Positions 53,920 through 63,079 of a DNA stretch of 64,000 bases are shown here, piece by piece; position 1 is the first letter of the stretch; each line of letters starts with the position of its first letter. The stretch covers positions 24,575-88,574 of the forward strand of contig JAPPLI010000190.1 in the NCBI GenBank assembly GCA_028819495.1, given 5' to 3'. A model generated the notes under the pieces. It searched no databases. It saw only the letters and a program-made list of their open reading frames with translations, and was not told where the DNA came from. The stretch is from Gammaproteobacteria bacterium. GTDB lineage: Bacteria > Pseudomonadota > Gammaproteobacteria > Eutrophobiales > Eutrophobiaceae. Position numbers and translations under genes: made by a program.

Positions 53920-55311
53920 TCACTCTCCCGTCTCAGTGGGTTGGTAGGCGAACTCGCTGCGCGGGTAGGCCTTGCCTTTGTATACAACCGTTTCTATCTT
54001 GCGAATATTCTCAATATCATCAAGAGGGTCATCGCTGAGTATCAGCAGATCGGCCAGTTTGCCGGCTTCCACCGTACCCAGTTGATCCTCTACACCGATC
54101 ACCATGGCGCCGTTGCGGGTGGCAGCCACCAGGGCTTCCATCGGGGTCATTCCTGCCTGTACGAACAGCTTGACTTCCCAGGGGAGGTTGTAGCCCTGGA
54201 AATTGAACCCCACCGGCCCTCCTGCATCGGTCCCGGTGGCGACAATCACGCCGGCCTGGTGCGCTTTCAGGATATTCTCGCTGAATATCGGTATCTTGTC
54301 CTCGGCCCACTGGTAAACCGGCATGTTGGCAACCGCCAGGAAGCGGCGGGTTTCCTCCGCCCGGTATTCCGGATCCTGCATGTAGTCCAGCAGAAAGTGA
54401 GGAACACTGCCGCGCAGAATTGGATCGTTCAGGTCGGCGGCTGCCTCATCGTGGCGCAGGAACGCCTCCCACAGGCTGTGGGTGGGAACAAACATCACCT
54501 TATTCTCAACCATGTCCTGCAGGATGGTATCGCCCGGCGGGATGGGGTCTTCGAGCCCATGGACAATCGCCGTTGACGACATGGCCACGGCCGAATGGAA
54601 TTCGTCCAGGTTGATGGCGTGCGTATAGATGGGAACATCGTTCTCATGGGCGATTTCCGAGATGGCCATCATCATGTCTTCGCTCATCCTTTTATAGGTG
54701 CCCGAGGCGCCCAGGCCGTCCTCGATAATTACCTTGAAACCGTCCGTGCCCCGGCTGATGTAATCCTGCGCGCGCGCCACGGCCGCATCGGCATCAGCCA
54801 GTGCGCCGCCGTGCCGGCTGCCCCAGCCATCCACCGGCGTGAACGAACGACCCATCACATAGAGCCTGGGCGAGAGCAGCCGCCCTTCCCGCTCGGCCTG
54901 GCGCTGCTCGAAGATCCAGTCCACGTCCGAGGAAACGTTCAATACGGTGGTGACACCATTGTAGAGAAAAGCCCTGGGGTTGTTCTCGATGACTCGGGTT
55001 TTCTCTTCCGGTGTAAGCTGAAAAACAATAGGGGCGTCCATGTGGACGTGGGCATCGATTAAGCCGGGGATCACATATTTCCCGCTGCCGTCGATGGTCT
55101 CTGAGCCGGAAGCAGCCGATAAATCCGGACCGATTTCAGCGATCCGTCCATCGGCTATGCGAATATCGACCCCAACCTGCGGATCCGACCCCGTGCCGTC
55201 GATCAGAGTGACGTCTGAAATGATGAGTTCGCTATCGGAACCTGGCTGGCCGCCCGAGCAACCCGACAACCAGAACAGCAGCATAAGGATGATGCATACG
55301 AGCTTCTTCAT
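53920..55311 (-). CDS. Amidohydrolase, lipoprotein
   Basis: 463 residues from ATG 55311; the frame extends to 55323. The N-terminus 'KKLVCIILMLLFWLSGCSGG' has a lipobox (LSGC, cysteine near residue 18), so the enzyme is a membrane-anchored lipoprotein. Motifs: 'VIPGLIDAHVHMDAPI' (HxH), 'GFKVIIEDG' with the lysine, 'IYTHAINLDEF', 'IVHGLEDP' and 'VATGTDAGGPVGFN', then 'GTVEAGKLADLLILSDDPLDDI'. Active-site ligands are complete. It precedes a TonB receptor gene with a three-base gap, an operon pairing also seen at 23671-27310 in reverse gene order. Confidence 0.9.
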   Translation of the reverse strand: MKKLVCIILMLLFWLSGCSGGQPGSDSELIISDVTLIDGTGSDPQVGVDIRIADGRIAEIGPDLSAASGSETIDGSGKYVIPGLIDAHVHMDAPIVFQLTPEEKTRVIENNPRAFLYNGVTTVLNVSSDVDWIFEQRQAEREGRLLSPRLYVMGRSFTPVDGWGSRHGGALADADAAVARAQDYISRGTDGFKVIIEDGLGASGTYKRMSEDMMMAISEIAHENDVPIYTHAINLDEFHSAVAMSSTAIVHGLEDPIPPGDTILQDMVENKVMFVPTHSLWEAFLRHDEAAADLNDPILRGSVPHFLLDYMQDPEYRAEETRRFLAVANMPVYQWAEDKIPIFSENILKAHQAGVIVATGTDAGGPVGFNFQGYNLPWEVKLFVQAGMTPMEALVAATRNGAMVIGVEDQLGTVEAGKLADLLILSDDPLDDIENIRKIETVVYKGKAYPRSEFAYQPTETGE

Positions 55312-55396
55312 CGCTCCCCCCATTTCCCCCAGGATTTAATTGTAAGCCACAAACAACTATTTCGGAATAATGACAGCAATCAGGTTTATTTTCAAC

Positions 55397-56776
55397 TTAT
55401 GATTCGATCAATATCTCGCGTGCGCGCCGGAGTTGGACAAGTGCGTCGCGGACGTGGCCGGAACGCGAGAAAGTCGTTTCCCCGGCGTTGTGTATGAGTT
55501 CCTCCGCCCTGCGCAATCTCCCCACCGCCAGCGGATGGAGGTTCACGCCGTCAAGAACGATGATGGCATCTTCCGTTTCATAGGCTGCTCTTCGTATCAG
55601 CTCGCGCGCCCGCGCGCTCTCGAGCAGCCCCTTTTCGAGGCTCAATTCCAGAAGTTCCGTGGTTTCGCGAATGTTTTCGAGTGCGTTGATGACCCTGAGG
55701 AACGCGCCGATCGCGAGCACCTCGCTGGCGGACAAATCGGTCTCGGTTCCGAAGCGCTTGGCGAGTGCGACCCCTACCCCCGAGTTCCTGAACGTATCGA
55801 GATTGTAGATGTCCACCGCTTCCTCGACCGACTTCACGAAGCCGCTATGGAACAGCGGCCCGGCGTCGGCGGCCTCGACCACCGGCGGGGTATTGAACTG
55901 GTGCGTGTCCTTGTAGCCTTTATCCAGCGGAATCAGCTCGGTCGGTTTTCCCGGCGCGAACTCCTCGCCGGTGGCATGGACTATGCTGCCAAGATTCACG
56001 ATGCGGCCCTGCGGCAGTACGCTCGCCTGGAGCGAAGACGCGCCGGCGTTGATATGGCAGACATTGCACCGGCCGTTGCTGTTATCCCTGTCGATGAAGA
56101 GGTCCTGTCCGCGCAGCGCCAGGTCGCCCTTCAACGGCAGCGGGAGCGACAGCTCCTCCTGGCGCCCGAGGGTCAGCATGAACGCTTCGAGCGCGTCCAG
56201 TTCTTCGTCGGTGGGAAGGCGAAAGTCGACCCCGGGCACGCGGGCAAGCGTCTTTGGCATGTGCTGGATGATCGCCCCGATGGCAAAAGACCGCAGGCTG
56301 CCGTCGCCGGGGGCGCCGTCCCCCGCCCACCCGGTGAGCGGCTCCATGAAATCGAGCTGGTTCTCCATGCCCGCGTGGGGCATGCCCTCAATGCTGGTGC
56401 GAACGGAACGCAGGGAATTCACCGTGCGCATCACAAAACCATTCTCGAGATCGCTGAAACCGTCAGGGTTCATCAGGACCAGGCCCCATTGCCGCAGGAG
56501 ATCGGCTTTTTCGAAGTTCTCCCCCAACTCCGGCATGAACTCGTGGGCGAAGAGCGGGTCGTCGTCGGGCAGCGTGGCGATGAATGCGGGTGTGATGCGC
56601 CAGTTGTCCTCGGGGCGGTGACAGGTCACGCAGGTCCGGCCGTTCCCGCCGAACGTCTCGTTGAAAAAGATATCCTCTCCTTTCGCCACGAGATCTGCCT
56701 CGGTGCTTGCAGGCAGACCCGGTAAAAGAGCGTATAAACACACGAACAGGACAACGACTGCCAGTATCGGCTTCAT
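55397..56776 (-). CDS. Di-haem cytochrome c, cytochrome c peroxidase-like
   Basis: 459 residues from ATG 56776, which has an excellent AGGAGAGAGG site; the frame extends upstream to 56893 into the next gene and is not used. A signal peptide (hydrophobic residues 4-22) precedes two haem-binding motifs, CVTCH at 49-53 and CNVCH at 237-241. Segments 'NSLRSVRTSIEGMPHAGMENQLDFMEPL' (as parts) and 'HQFNTPPVVEAADAGPLFHSGFVKSVEEAVDIYN' fit the bacterial di-haem peroxidase/MauG-like group. The last 110 residues add a helical region ('ARELIRRAAYETED', 'VGRLRRAEELIHNAGE') not usual for the peroxidase core. Base composition appears higher in G+C than its neighbours. Electron donor and substrate unknown. 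Confidence 0.82.
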   Translation of the reverse strand: MKPILAVVVLFVCLYALLPGLPASTEADLVAKGEDIFFNETFGGNGRTCVTCHRPEDNWRITPAFIATLPDDDPLFAHEFMPELGENFEKADLLRQWGLVLMNPDGFSDLENGFVMRTVNSLRSVRTSIEGMPHAGMENQLDFMEPLTGWAGDGAPGDGSLRSFAIGAIIQHMPKTLARVPGVDFRLPTDEELDALEAFMLTLGRQEELSLPLPLKGDLALRGQDLFIDRDNSNGRCNVCHINAGASSLQASVLPQGRIVNLGSIVHATGEEFAPGKPTELIPLDKGYKDTHQFNTPPVVEAADAGPLFHSGFVKSVEEAVDIYNLDTFRNSGVGVALAKRFGTETDLSASEVLAIGAFLRVINALENIRETTELLELSLEKGLLESARARELIRRAAYETEDAIIVLDGVNLHPLAVGRLRRAEELIHNAGETTFSRSGHVRDALVQLRRAREILIES

Positions 56777-56804
56777 GTTTCCTCTCTCCTGGCGGTAAAT
56801 GGCT

Positions 56805-57692
56805 CTACCCTCTATCCCTGGCATCAAGAAGTTCGTTATGGGTTTGCAGAATTTCCGTCGCAGCGACAGGGTCAGCCAGGCCCTGTTCTGCAACCTCTAC
56901 AAAGTTCCCCATGAGACCGGAGTACTCGGCTTCTTCCCGCACGCCGGGACGCTCTCCCGATAGAACAACTGAACGGGGTTCGTCTTCATCCGGCCATTCT
57001 ACCGTAACTTGAAGGCGATAATCTGTATTTCCTCTCATATCCACTGAGATTCCGAGCTCCGTTTCTCCGAGCCGACCCCTAAGCGAGACCTGGAGAGGGT
57101 AATCACCCGGTACGCTATCCCGTACGGTGAGGCCGGTCAGCGCCCGGCCCCGTGCCCCACATAGCCAGCGCACCAGGTCATGACAATGGATACCCAATAC
57201 AAACCAGGCGCCCCCACTGCGCACCGGGTCGCGAATCCAGCTTTTCCCGGCAGCCAACCGGTCAATCCCCAGTTGATAGCTGCAATGTACCCTGCGGGGA
57301 ACAACCGGGCCGCCTCCCGATCGGCGTAAACGCCGGAGCTCTTCGTTGAAGCGAAGGCGATAACCGAGGTGAACGGGAACATCGGCAGACGGAAGTTCAT
57401 GCTCAAACTGTCTCAGTTCGTCACGGGTAATACAGATCGGCTTCTCAACCATCACTGCCTTTCCCGCACGTACCGCTTTCAGCGTCATTCCGGCGTGAAG
57501 ATCGTTGGGTGTGGCAATCGTGAGCGCGTCTACTTCGGGCAGGATATCTTCCAGGCTCCTGAACCAGGGGATGTCCGTCCCGGGCGGCCTGCGGGAGACT
57601 ATACCGACTACCCGCGCTCCGTGCACGGCGAGGTGTCTCGCATGGATCCTGCCTGCGTCCCCCCAGCCGACGACCCCCACTCGTAAGCTCAT
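56805..57692 (-). CDS. Gfo/Idh/MocA-family oxidoreductase
   Basis: 295 residues. The N-terminal NAD(P)-binding Rossmann motif 'VGVVGWGDAGRIHARHL' and the family signature 'VMVEKPICITRDEL' (EKP) are clear, followed by the α/β C-terminal domain with 'HLGYRLRFNEELRRL' and 'GIHCHDLVRWLCGA', where the GxHxxD/H pattern forms the catalytic site. The length is a little short for the family (usually 330-390). Substrates are sugars, inositols or related polyols. Same strand as the cytochrome gene, 28 bases before its ATG, and 41 bases after the amidohydrolase gene's position on the other side; co-transcription is possible. Confidence 0.85.
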   Translation of the reverse strand: MSLRVGVVGWGDAGRIHARHLAVHGARVVGIVSRRPPGTDIPWFRSLEDILPEVDALTIATPNDLHAGMTLKAVRAGKAVMVEKPICITRDELRQFEHELPSADVPVHLGYRLRFNEELRRLRRSGGGPVVPRRVHCSYQLGIDRLAAGKSWIRDPVRSGGAWFVLGIHCHDLVRWLCGARGRALTGLTVRDSVPGDYPLQVSLRGRLGETELGISVDMRGNTDYRLQVTVEWPDEDEPRSVVLSGERPGVREEAEYSGLMGNFVEVAEQGLADPVAATEILQTHNELLDARDRG

Positions 57693-57733
57693 TGCCGGAG
57701 AACCCTACCGCTCAGGAGTGACGCTTCAGTGGT

Positions 57734-59026
57734 TCAATGCTCCAGCAAATTCCGGTAAACCTTGCCACCCTTCATCACCAGCAGGATATTGCGCAATGCC
57801 TTGATGTCCTGTGTCGGATCTCCATCCACGGCGACGACATCGGCATATTTGCCCACTTCCAGCGTTCCTATCTCATCTTCGGCTTCCAACATCCTGGCGG
57901 TTTCTATGGTGCCGGAGCGCAACGCCTGCAGCGGTGTCATCCCCGCTTCAACGTAGTATTGCGCCTCGCGGGCGGTGGCCGTAGTACCGTCATTGGGTTC
58001 GGCGGGCATCTGGTCGGTGCCCAGGGCGATATTCACGCCTTCCTCGATGGCCATCTCCAGCGCCTTCCAGTGGGCCTTGCCGGCGGAATCGCGCCGTTTC
58101 AGGTACCATGGGGGGGAACCGATACGTTCAAAAAACGGCGCCGAAGCCGGCTGGCTGACGACAATGGTGGGCACCAGCCAGGTGCCGTGTTCCTTCATCT
58201 TCTTCAGGGTCGGCCGGTCCAGGAAATAACCGTGTTCGACGCAATCAAGCCCGTAGTCTACTGCAATGCTTGTCGCGACCGGGGAGCCTGAATGGGCCGT
58301 CACCTTCACGCCGAAGCGGTGCGCCGCGTCGATCACCGCGTGGATTTCCCCGGGCATCATCAATGCCTCAGCAAGACCGCCGCCGTCTGTGGCTATCCCG
58401 CCGGATATCGCTATCTTGATCCACTTGGCCCCGGCGGCGATCTGCGTGCGCGCCCCTTTCACCAGCTCGTCAGGTCCGCTGAATTTCTTTCTGCCCTCCT
58501 TTTTTGACCCGTGACCAGCGACTATCGTCAGCGGCTGACCGGCGCTGAAGATACGCGGCCCGTGCGCCTGGCCCTTGTTTATCGCCCGCATCAGGGCCAG
58601 GTCGGCATGATGCAGATCTCCCGTCAAACGAATGGTGGTGACGCCGGCTTGCAGGCTCTCACGGGCGTTCATTGCCATACGCAACGCCAGCGCCGCCTCA
58701 CTTTCATCGGACAGTTCGGCCTTCATCTTGCCGGGAAGGACAAGGCCGAGGTGAACGTGCATGTTCATGAGGCCCGGAATTAGCCAGGTGTCACTGGCGT
58801 CTATCTGTTCGGCGCCGTCCGGGATTTCCACGCTGCCGGCAGCGCCGATAGCCGCAATCCGTTCTCCTTCAACCAGTATCACGGCATTCTCTATCGGGGC
58901 CTTGCCTTCCAGGTCGACCACCGTGCCGCCGACAATGGCGCTGGTTCCGGCTGCATTCGCTGCCGTGACAGATGCCGCGAAAATTATGAGAACAACGATT
59001 CCTGACAGTACCCGGTTTATGCTCAT
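57734..59026 (-). CDS. Amidohydrolase (tandem pair, downstream copy)
   Basis: 430 residues with a signal peptide ending near 'ANAAG'. Metal motifs: 'LIPGLMNMHVHLGLVLPGK' (HxH), 'AKWIKIAISGGIATDGGGL' with the lysine for carboxylation, 'VTAHSGSPVAT', 'CVEHGYFLDRPTLKKM' and 'IALGTDQMPAEPNDG', the prolidase/imidazolonepropionase-like type. Active site complete. GGAGG lies eight bases before the ATG. It is almost identical to the next gene upstream on the same strand (59086-60372), showing a recent tandem duplication. Confidence 0.9.
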   Translation of the reverse strand: MSINRVLSGIVVLIIFAASVTAANAAGTSAIVGGTVVDLEGKAPIENAVILVEGERIAAIGAAGSVEIPDGAEQIDASDTWLIPGLMNMHVHLGLVLPGKMKAELSDESEAALALRMAMNARESLQAGVTTIRLTGDLHHADLALMRAINKGQAHGPRIFSAGQPLTIVAGHGSKKEGRKKFSGPDELVKGARTQIAAGAKWIKIAISGGIATDGGGLAEALMMPGEIHAVIDAAHRFGVKVTAHSGSPVATSIAVDYGLDCVEHGYFLDRPTLKKMKEHGTWLVPTIVVSQPASAPFFERIGSPPWYLKRRDSAGKAHWKALEMAIEEGVNIALGTDQMPAEPNDGTTATAREAQYYVEAGMTPLQALRSGTIETARMLEAEDEIGTLEVGKYADVVAVDGDPTQDIKALRNILLVMKGGKVYRNLLEH

Positions 59027-59085
59027 TTCATGCCTCCACCGAAAAATCAGGGGACGGATTCAAGTCCGTCCCTTTTTCGTAACAA

Positions 59086-60372
59086 CTACAGCTTATTACG
59101 GTAAACCTTGCCGCCTTTCATCACCAGCAGGATATTGCGCAACGCCTTGATGTCCTGCGTCGGGTCCCTGTCCACGGCGACGATATCGGCATATTTGCCG
59201 GCTTCCAGCGTGCCTATTTCATCCTCCGCCTCCAGCAGCCTGGCGGTTTCTATGGTCGCTGAGCGTAACGCCTGCAGCGGTGTCATGCCCGCTTCCACGT
59301 AGTATTGTGCCTCGCGGGCGGTCGCCGTAGTGCCGTCATTGGGTTCGGCAGGCATCTGGTCCGTGCCCAGGGCAATGTTGACCCCTTCCTCGATAGCCAT
59401 CTCCAGCGCCCGCCAGTGGGCCTTGCCGGCGGAATTGCGCCGCTCCAGGTACCACGGAGGTGAGCCTATCCGCTCAAAGAACGGCTGTGTAGCCGGCGCC
59501 GTGACGACGATGGTCGGCACCAGCCAGGTGCCGTGCTCCTTCATCTTCTTCAGGGTCGGACGATCCAGGAAATAGCCGTGTTCGACACAGTCAAGCCCGG
59601 CATCCACGGCTACGCTTGTCGCTGCCGGGGAACCGGAGTGGGCCGTGACTTTCACACCGAAACGATGGCCCGCGTCAATCACGGCACGGATTTCCTCCGG
59701 CGTCATCAATGCCTCGGCAAGACCGCCGCCGTCGGTGGCAATCCCGCCCGATATCAGGATCTTGAGCCACTTGGCGCCGGCGCTGATCTGCGTGCGCGCC
59801 GCTTTTACCAGTTCGTCGGGGCCGTCATAATTGGTCTTGCCGGGCAACTTTGATCCATGACCGGCAGTAATAGTGAGTTCCTCACCGGCGCTGAAGATAC
59901 GGGGGCCGTCTGCCTGGCCCTTGTTTATCGCCCGCATCAGGTCTAGGTCGGCATGGCCGCGGTCACCCGTCAGACGAATGGTGGTGACGCCGGCCTGCAG
60001 GCTGTCACGCGCGTTCTTGGCCATGCGCAGCGCCAGCGCCGCCTCACTTTCGCCTTGCAGTTCGGCCTTCATCTTGCCCGGTAGAACGAGGCCGAGGTGG
60101 ACGTGCATGTTCATCAGACCGGGGATCAGCCAGGTTCCTTTGACGTCTATCTGCTCGGCATCTTCGGGAATGTTCACCTTGCCGGCTGCTCCGATTGCCG
60201 CAATCCGCTCATCTTCCACGACAATGACGGCATTCTCAATCGGCGCCTTGTCCGCCAGGTCGACAATTGTGCCGCCGACAATGGCGGTAGCGCCTGCTGC
60301 ATTCGCTACCGGGATAAATGCCGTGAGTAAAATCAGAACTGCGATGCTTGACAGTGTCCGGTTAATGCTCAT
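59086..60372 (-). CDS. Amidohydrolase (tandem pair, upstream copy)
   Basis: 428 residues, signal peptide ending near 'VANAAG'. Same motifs and spacing as the gene at 57734: 'LIPGLMNMHVHLGLVLPGK', 'AKWLKILISGGIATDGGGL', 'VTAHSGSPAAT', 'CVEHGYFLDRPTLKKM', 'IALGTDQMPAEPNDG'. Differences are concentrated in the signal peptide and the 'HGSKLPGKTNYDGPDEL' surface loop. Ribosome-binding AAGGGG precedes the ATG. The 59-base gap between the pair contains no obvious promoter, so the two may share a transcript starting upstream of 60372. Divergent from the NSS transporter gene. Confidence 0.9.
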   Translation of the reverse strand: MSINRTLSSIAVLILLTAFIPVANAAGATAIVGGTIVDLADKAPIENAVIVVEDERIAAIGAAGKVNIPEDAEQIDVKGTWLIPGLMNMHVHLGLVLPGKMKAELQGESEAALALRMAKNARDSLQAGVTTIRLTGDRGHADLDLMRAINKGQADGPRIFSAGEELTITAGHGSKLPGKTNYDGPDELVKAARTQISAGAKWLKILISGGIATDGGGLAEALMTPEEIRAVIDAGHRFGVKVTAHSGSPAATSVAVDAGLDCVEHGYFLDRPTLKKMKEHGTWLVPTIVVTAPATQPFFERIGSPPWYLERRNSAGKAHWRALEMAIEEGVNIALGTDQMPAEPNDGTTATAREAQYYVEAGMTPLQALRSATIETARLLEAEDEIGTLEAGKYADIVAVDRDPTQDIKALRNILLVMKGGKVYRNKL

Positions 60373-60505
60373 TTCAGTTACCCCTTAACGGAGACAGGAA
60401 TTTCATCCCTGAATATTGGCTTACGTGCAAGTCTACTCCTCGAGTATTGTTGTTTCAATTACAAATACTTATTATTTCATCGGCTGATCACAACATTCCA
60501 CTTAT

Positions 60506-61891
60506 ATGCAGGGAAAATTTCAGGGTAAGCACGAGACCTGGTCTTCCGGGTTTACATTCATTCTCGCCACCATCGGCGCCGCCATCGGTCTGGCAAACAT
60601 CTGGCGATTCCCATATGTCGTGGGCACCAGCGGCGGCTCGACATTCGTCCTGGCCTATATTGTCGTTTCCCTGTTATTTGTCATGCCGATTATCATTGCG
60701 GAACTGGTGATCGGCCGTTACAGCGGGAAAAGCATGATCGGCAGCATGCGTAAAACGGCTATCGACCACGACGCAAGCCCGAGGTGGTCGCTGGTAGGAT
60801 ACCTCGGAATACTGGCAATGACCTTGATACAGTTTTTTTATTTCGTCATTGCAGGCTGGGTATTGTATTACTTTGTCCTGTCCGTCTCTGTCGGTTTTGA
60901 CGACGTTAACGCCCGGTCCTCGTCGGCAATGTTCGATGCACTCAAGCAAAACCCGTATGCCTTGGTGATGTGCCAGGCAACCCTGATTGTGATTACCGGT
61001 TTCATCATTGCAAAGGGAGTGCGAAAAGGAGTGGAAAAATCCGTAAGCTGGTTAATGCCGGTTTTATTTATCTCGCTGATTCTGTTTGTCTTTTACGGGG
61101 TTTACCTGGGCACGACAAAAGAGGCCCTGCGGTTTTTATTTTCGTTCGATTATAAAAAGCTGAATTTCGAAGTTATCCAACTGGCAATAGGACAGGCATT
61201 TTTTTCAATCGGCGCGGGGGTCGGATTTATCATGACTTACGGCGCCTACCTGAAGAAAGACGTATCCATTCCAAAATCGGCATTGATCATCATTACTGCT
61301 GACGTGGGCGCAGCTTTGCTGGCCGGCCTCGCAGTCTATTCGGTTGTATTCGCATTCCAATTGCCGGTTGATGCAGGCCCCGGTCTGATTTTCGTCGCGT
61401 TGCCTGTTGCGTTCGGACAAATGCAGTTCGGAGCGGTATTCGGCGTAATCTTTTTTGGCGCGCTGCTTGCCGCCGTTATTCCCACGTTGATTTCAGGTTA
61501 TGAACAGGTCGTCTGCTGGTTGATAGAACTCAATATAGGAAACAGGGCAAAAATGTCGGTGCTTTACGGGCTGTTTATCTGGCTGGGCGGTCTGCCTGCG
61601 GTCCTGTCGTTCAATTACTGGTCCGGCATTTATATCTTCGATTTTATTCCGATATTAAAAGGTAAAAACGTCTTTGAGTTATATGAAATAGTAGCAGTGA
61701 TTTTTCTTATCCCCATCTGCGGCATTGCCATCGCCATATTCTCCGGTTGGTTAATTCCCGATAAATCATGCCGGCAGGAATTGGGGACAATGAACAACGC
61801 TTATTATGCGCTGTGGAAGTTCTTATTGAAATTCGTAGCTCCACTGTGCTTGTTATTAATATTTTTTACCAATATTATCCAGATGTTATAG
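60506..61891 (+). CDS. Neurotransmitter:sodium symporter (NSS/SNF) family transporter
   Basis: 461 residues with about 11-12 hydrophobic helices. The first transmembrane helix carries the NSS signature 'ATIGAAIGLANIWRFPYVVG' (about 15-34), where the unwound segment binds Na+ and substrate. 'FVMPIIIAELVIGRYS' and 'FFSIGAGVGFIMTYGAYL' are further family landmarks. It should import an amino acid or other zwitterion coupled to sodium. The adjacent DmdA/GcvT-like gene, 22 bases on, suggests a methylated zwitterion or glycine derivative as substrate, an inference from linkage. Confidence 0.92.
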   Translation: MQGKFQGKHETWSSGFTFILATIGAAIGLANIWRFPYVVGTSGGSTFVLAYIVVSLLFVMPIIIAELVIGRYSGKSMIGSMRKTAIDHDASPRWSLVGYLGILAMTLIQFFYFVIAGWVLYYFVLSVSVGFDDVNARSSSAMFDALKQNPYALVMCQATLIVITGFIIAKGVRKGVEKSVSWLMPVLFISLILFVFYGVYLGTTKEALRFLFSFDYKKLNFEVIQLAIGQAFFSIGAGVGFIMTYGAYLKKDVSIPKSALIIITADVGAALLAGLAVYSVVFAFQLPVDAGPGLIFVALPVAFGQMQFGAVFGVIFFGALLAAVIPTLISGYEQVVCWLIELNIGNRAKMSVLYGLFIWLGGLPAVLSFNYWSGIYIFDFIPILKGKNVFELYEIVAVIFLIPICGIAIAIFSGWLIPDKSCRQELGTMNNAYYALWKFLLKFVAPLCLLLIFFTNIIQML

Positions 61892-61913
61892 CTGGTACTA
61901 GTGAAGCTCTGAA

Positions 61914-63068
61914 ATGACAGCCAATCCTCATCGGACGCAGCACCTTCTGCCCCTTCACAGGGTGTCTCCATATTTCTCGAAAACCGAAGAATTGGGCTGG
62001 GAACAATACACAGTTTTCAACCACATGATTACCCCTACCCTGTGCAGGCATATCCCCCCCGGCGACATTTACCAGGCATTAACGACGACAGCCGTATTGA
62101 TTCCCACGGGCGCAGAACGGCAACTTGAAATAACCGGTAAGGATGCTGCGAAATTCATGGACTACCTGGTAACCCGGGACATGGCAAAGCTTGCTCCCGG
62201 CCGCTGCAGTTACTCATTCATGTGCGACGAAAACGGGGAGATTATCGTTGACGGCATTATTGTTTACATCTCGGAGCGGAAGCTCTGGTTTGGCGTCTCG
62301 GATGGTGACATTGAATTATGGGCCCGCGGCATCGCATTACACAGTGATTATGACGTCCTGGTCAGGGAGGCTGACGTGGCGCCGTTACAAATCCAGGGTC
62401 CGAAGTCACGGGATATCTTGCGCACGATTATCGGCAACTCCATAGAGGACTTGAAGTTCTTCGGTTGCACGCAAACGCGGATAGCAGGTGTTGACTGTGT
62501 AATATCAAGAACCGGTTGGACGGGCGAACTGGGCTACGAGGTATACCCGACCAGTTCCGAAACGGCGCCGGACGTATGGGATGCAATTGTCGAGGCGGGA
62601 AAACCCTGCGATATGCTGATATCGGGACTTTCATGGAGTAAATCACTTGAGGCAGGGCTGATGGTGTTTTCCATGGGTACTCGGGACGAACGCATCAATC
62701 CACTTGAGCACTGGCGTTCAAACCTGGTGGACCTGGATAAAGGTCCTTTCATCGGGCAGGCTGCCTTACGGAAGATAATGGCTGAAGGCGGGCCGGCAAG
62801 GAAAATAACAGGTCTTGTGGGCGGCCTTGAACCATTATCACGTATTGAGAGGCCCTGCAAAATAAAGCACCAGGATGAGGACATAGGCGTAACCCGTTCG
62901 CTGGCCTTCTCACCGTCCTTGCAGCGAAATATCTGCCTGGCGCTGGTTGAGCGGAAATACACTGAAAATGGCATCAATTTGAGTCTTGAACATCCTGACG
63001 GAGTGGTGGAGATGGCAGTGACAGATCTGCCGTTCGTTGACAAGGATGGTTTACGGGTCAGGTCCTGA
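61914..63068 (+). CDS. Aminomethyltransferase-like protein (GcvT/DmdA family)
   Basis: 384 residues of the GcvT-fold, tetrahydrofolate-dependent group: 'ERQLEITGKDAAKFMDYLVTRDM', 'GRCSYSFMCDENGEIIVDGII', 'VQGPKS'-type 'LQIQGPKSRDIL', and 'SRTGWTGELGYEVY'. The 'CSYSFMCDENGEIIVD' and 'GDIELWARGIAL' patterns are closer to dimethylsulfoniopropionate demethylase (DmdA) than to the glycine-cleavage T protein, which is inferred from memory of DmdA sequences. Such enzymes move a methyl group to tetrahydrofolate. It lies directly behind the NSS symporter gene and before a Tat-exported FAD oxidoreductase gene. Natural substrate unproven. Confidence 0.8.
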   Translation: MTANPHRTQHLLPLHRVSPYFSKTEELGWEQYTVFNHMITPTLCRHIPPGDIYQALTTTAVLIPTGAERQLEITGKDAAKFMDYLVTRDMAKLAPGRCSYSFMCDENGEIIVDGIIVYISERKLWFGVSDGDIELWARGIALHSDYDVLVREADVAPLQIQGPKSRDILRTIIGNSIEDLKFFGCTQTRIAGVDCVISRTGWTGELGYEVYPTSSETAPDVWDAIVEAGKPCDMLISGLSWSKSLEAGLMVFSMGTRDERINPLEHWRSNLVDLDKGPFIGQAALRKIMAEGGPARKITGLVGGLEPLSRIERPCKIKHQDEDIGVTRSLAFSPSLQRNICLALVERKYTENGINLSLEHPDGVVEMAVTDLPFVDKDGLRVRS

Positions 63069-63079
63069 GTGACCCCACA

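Noticed and set aside
55433..56725. 430-residue open frame on the + strand
   Set aside because: Exactly opposite the di-haem cytochrome gene, which has signal peptide, CxxCH motifs and a strong ribosome-binding site. The antisense frame is a by-product of high G+C and shows no family motif.
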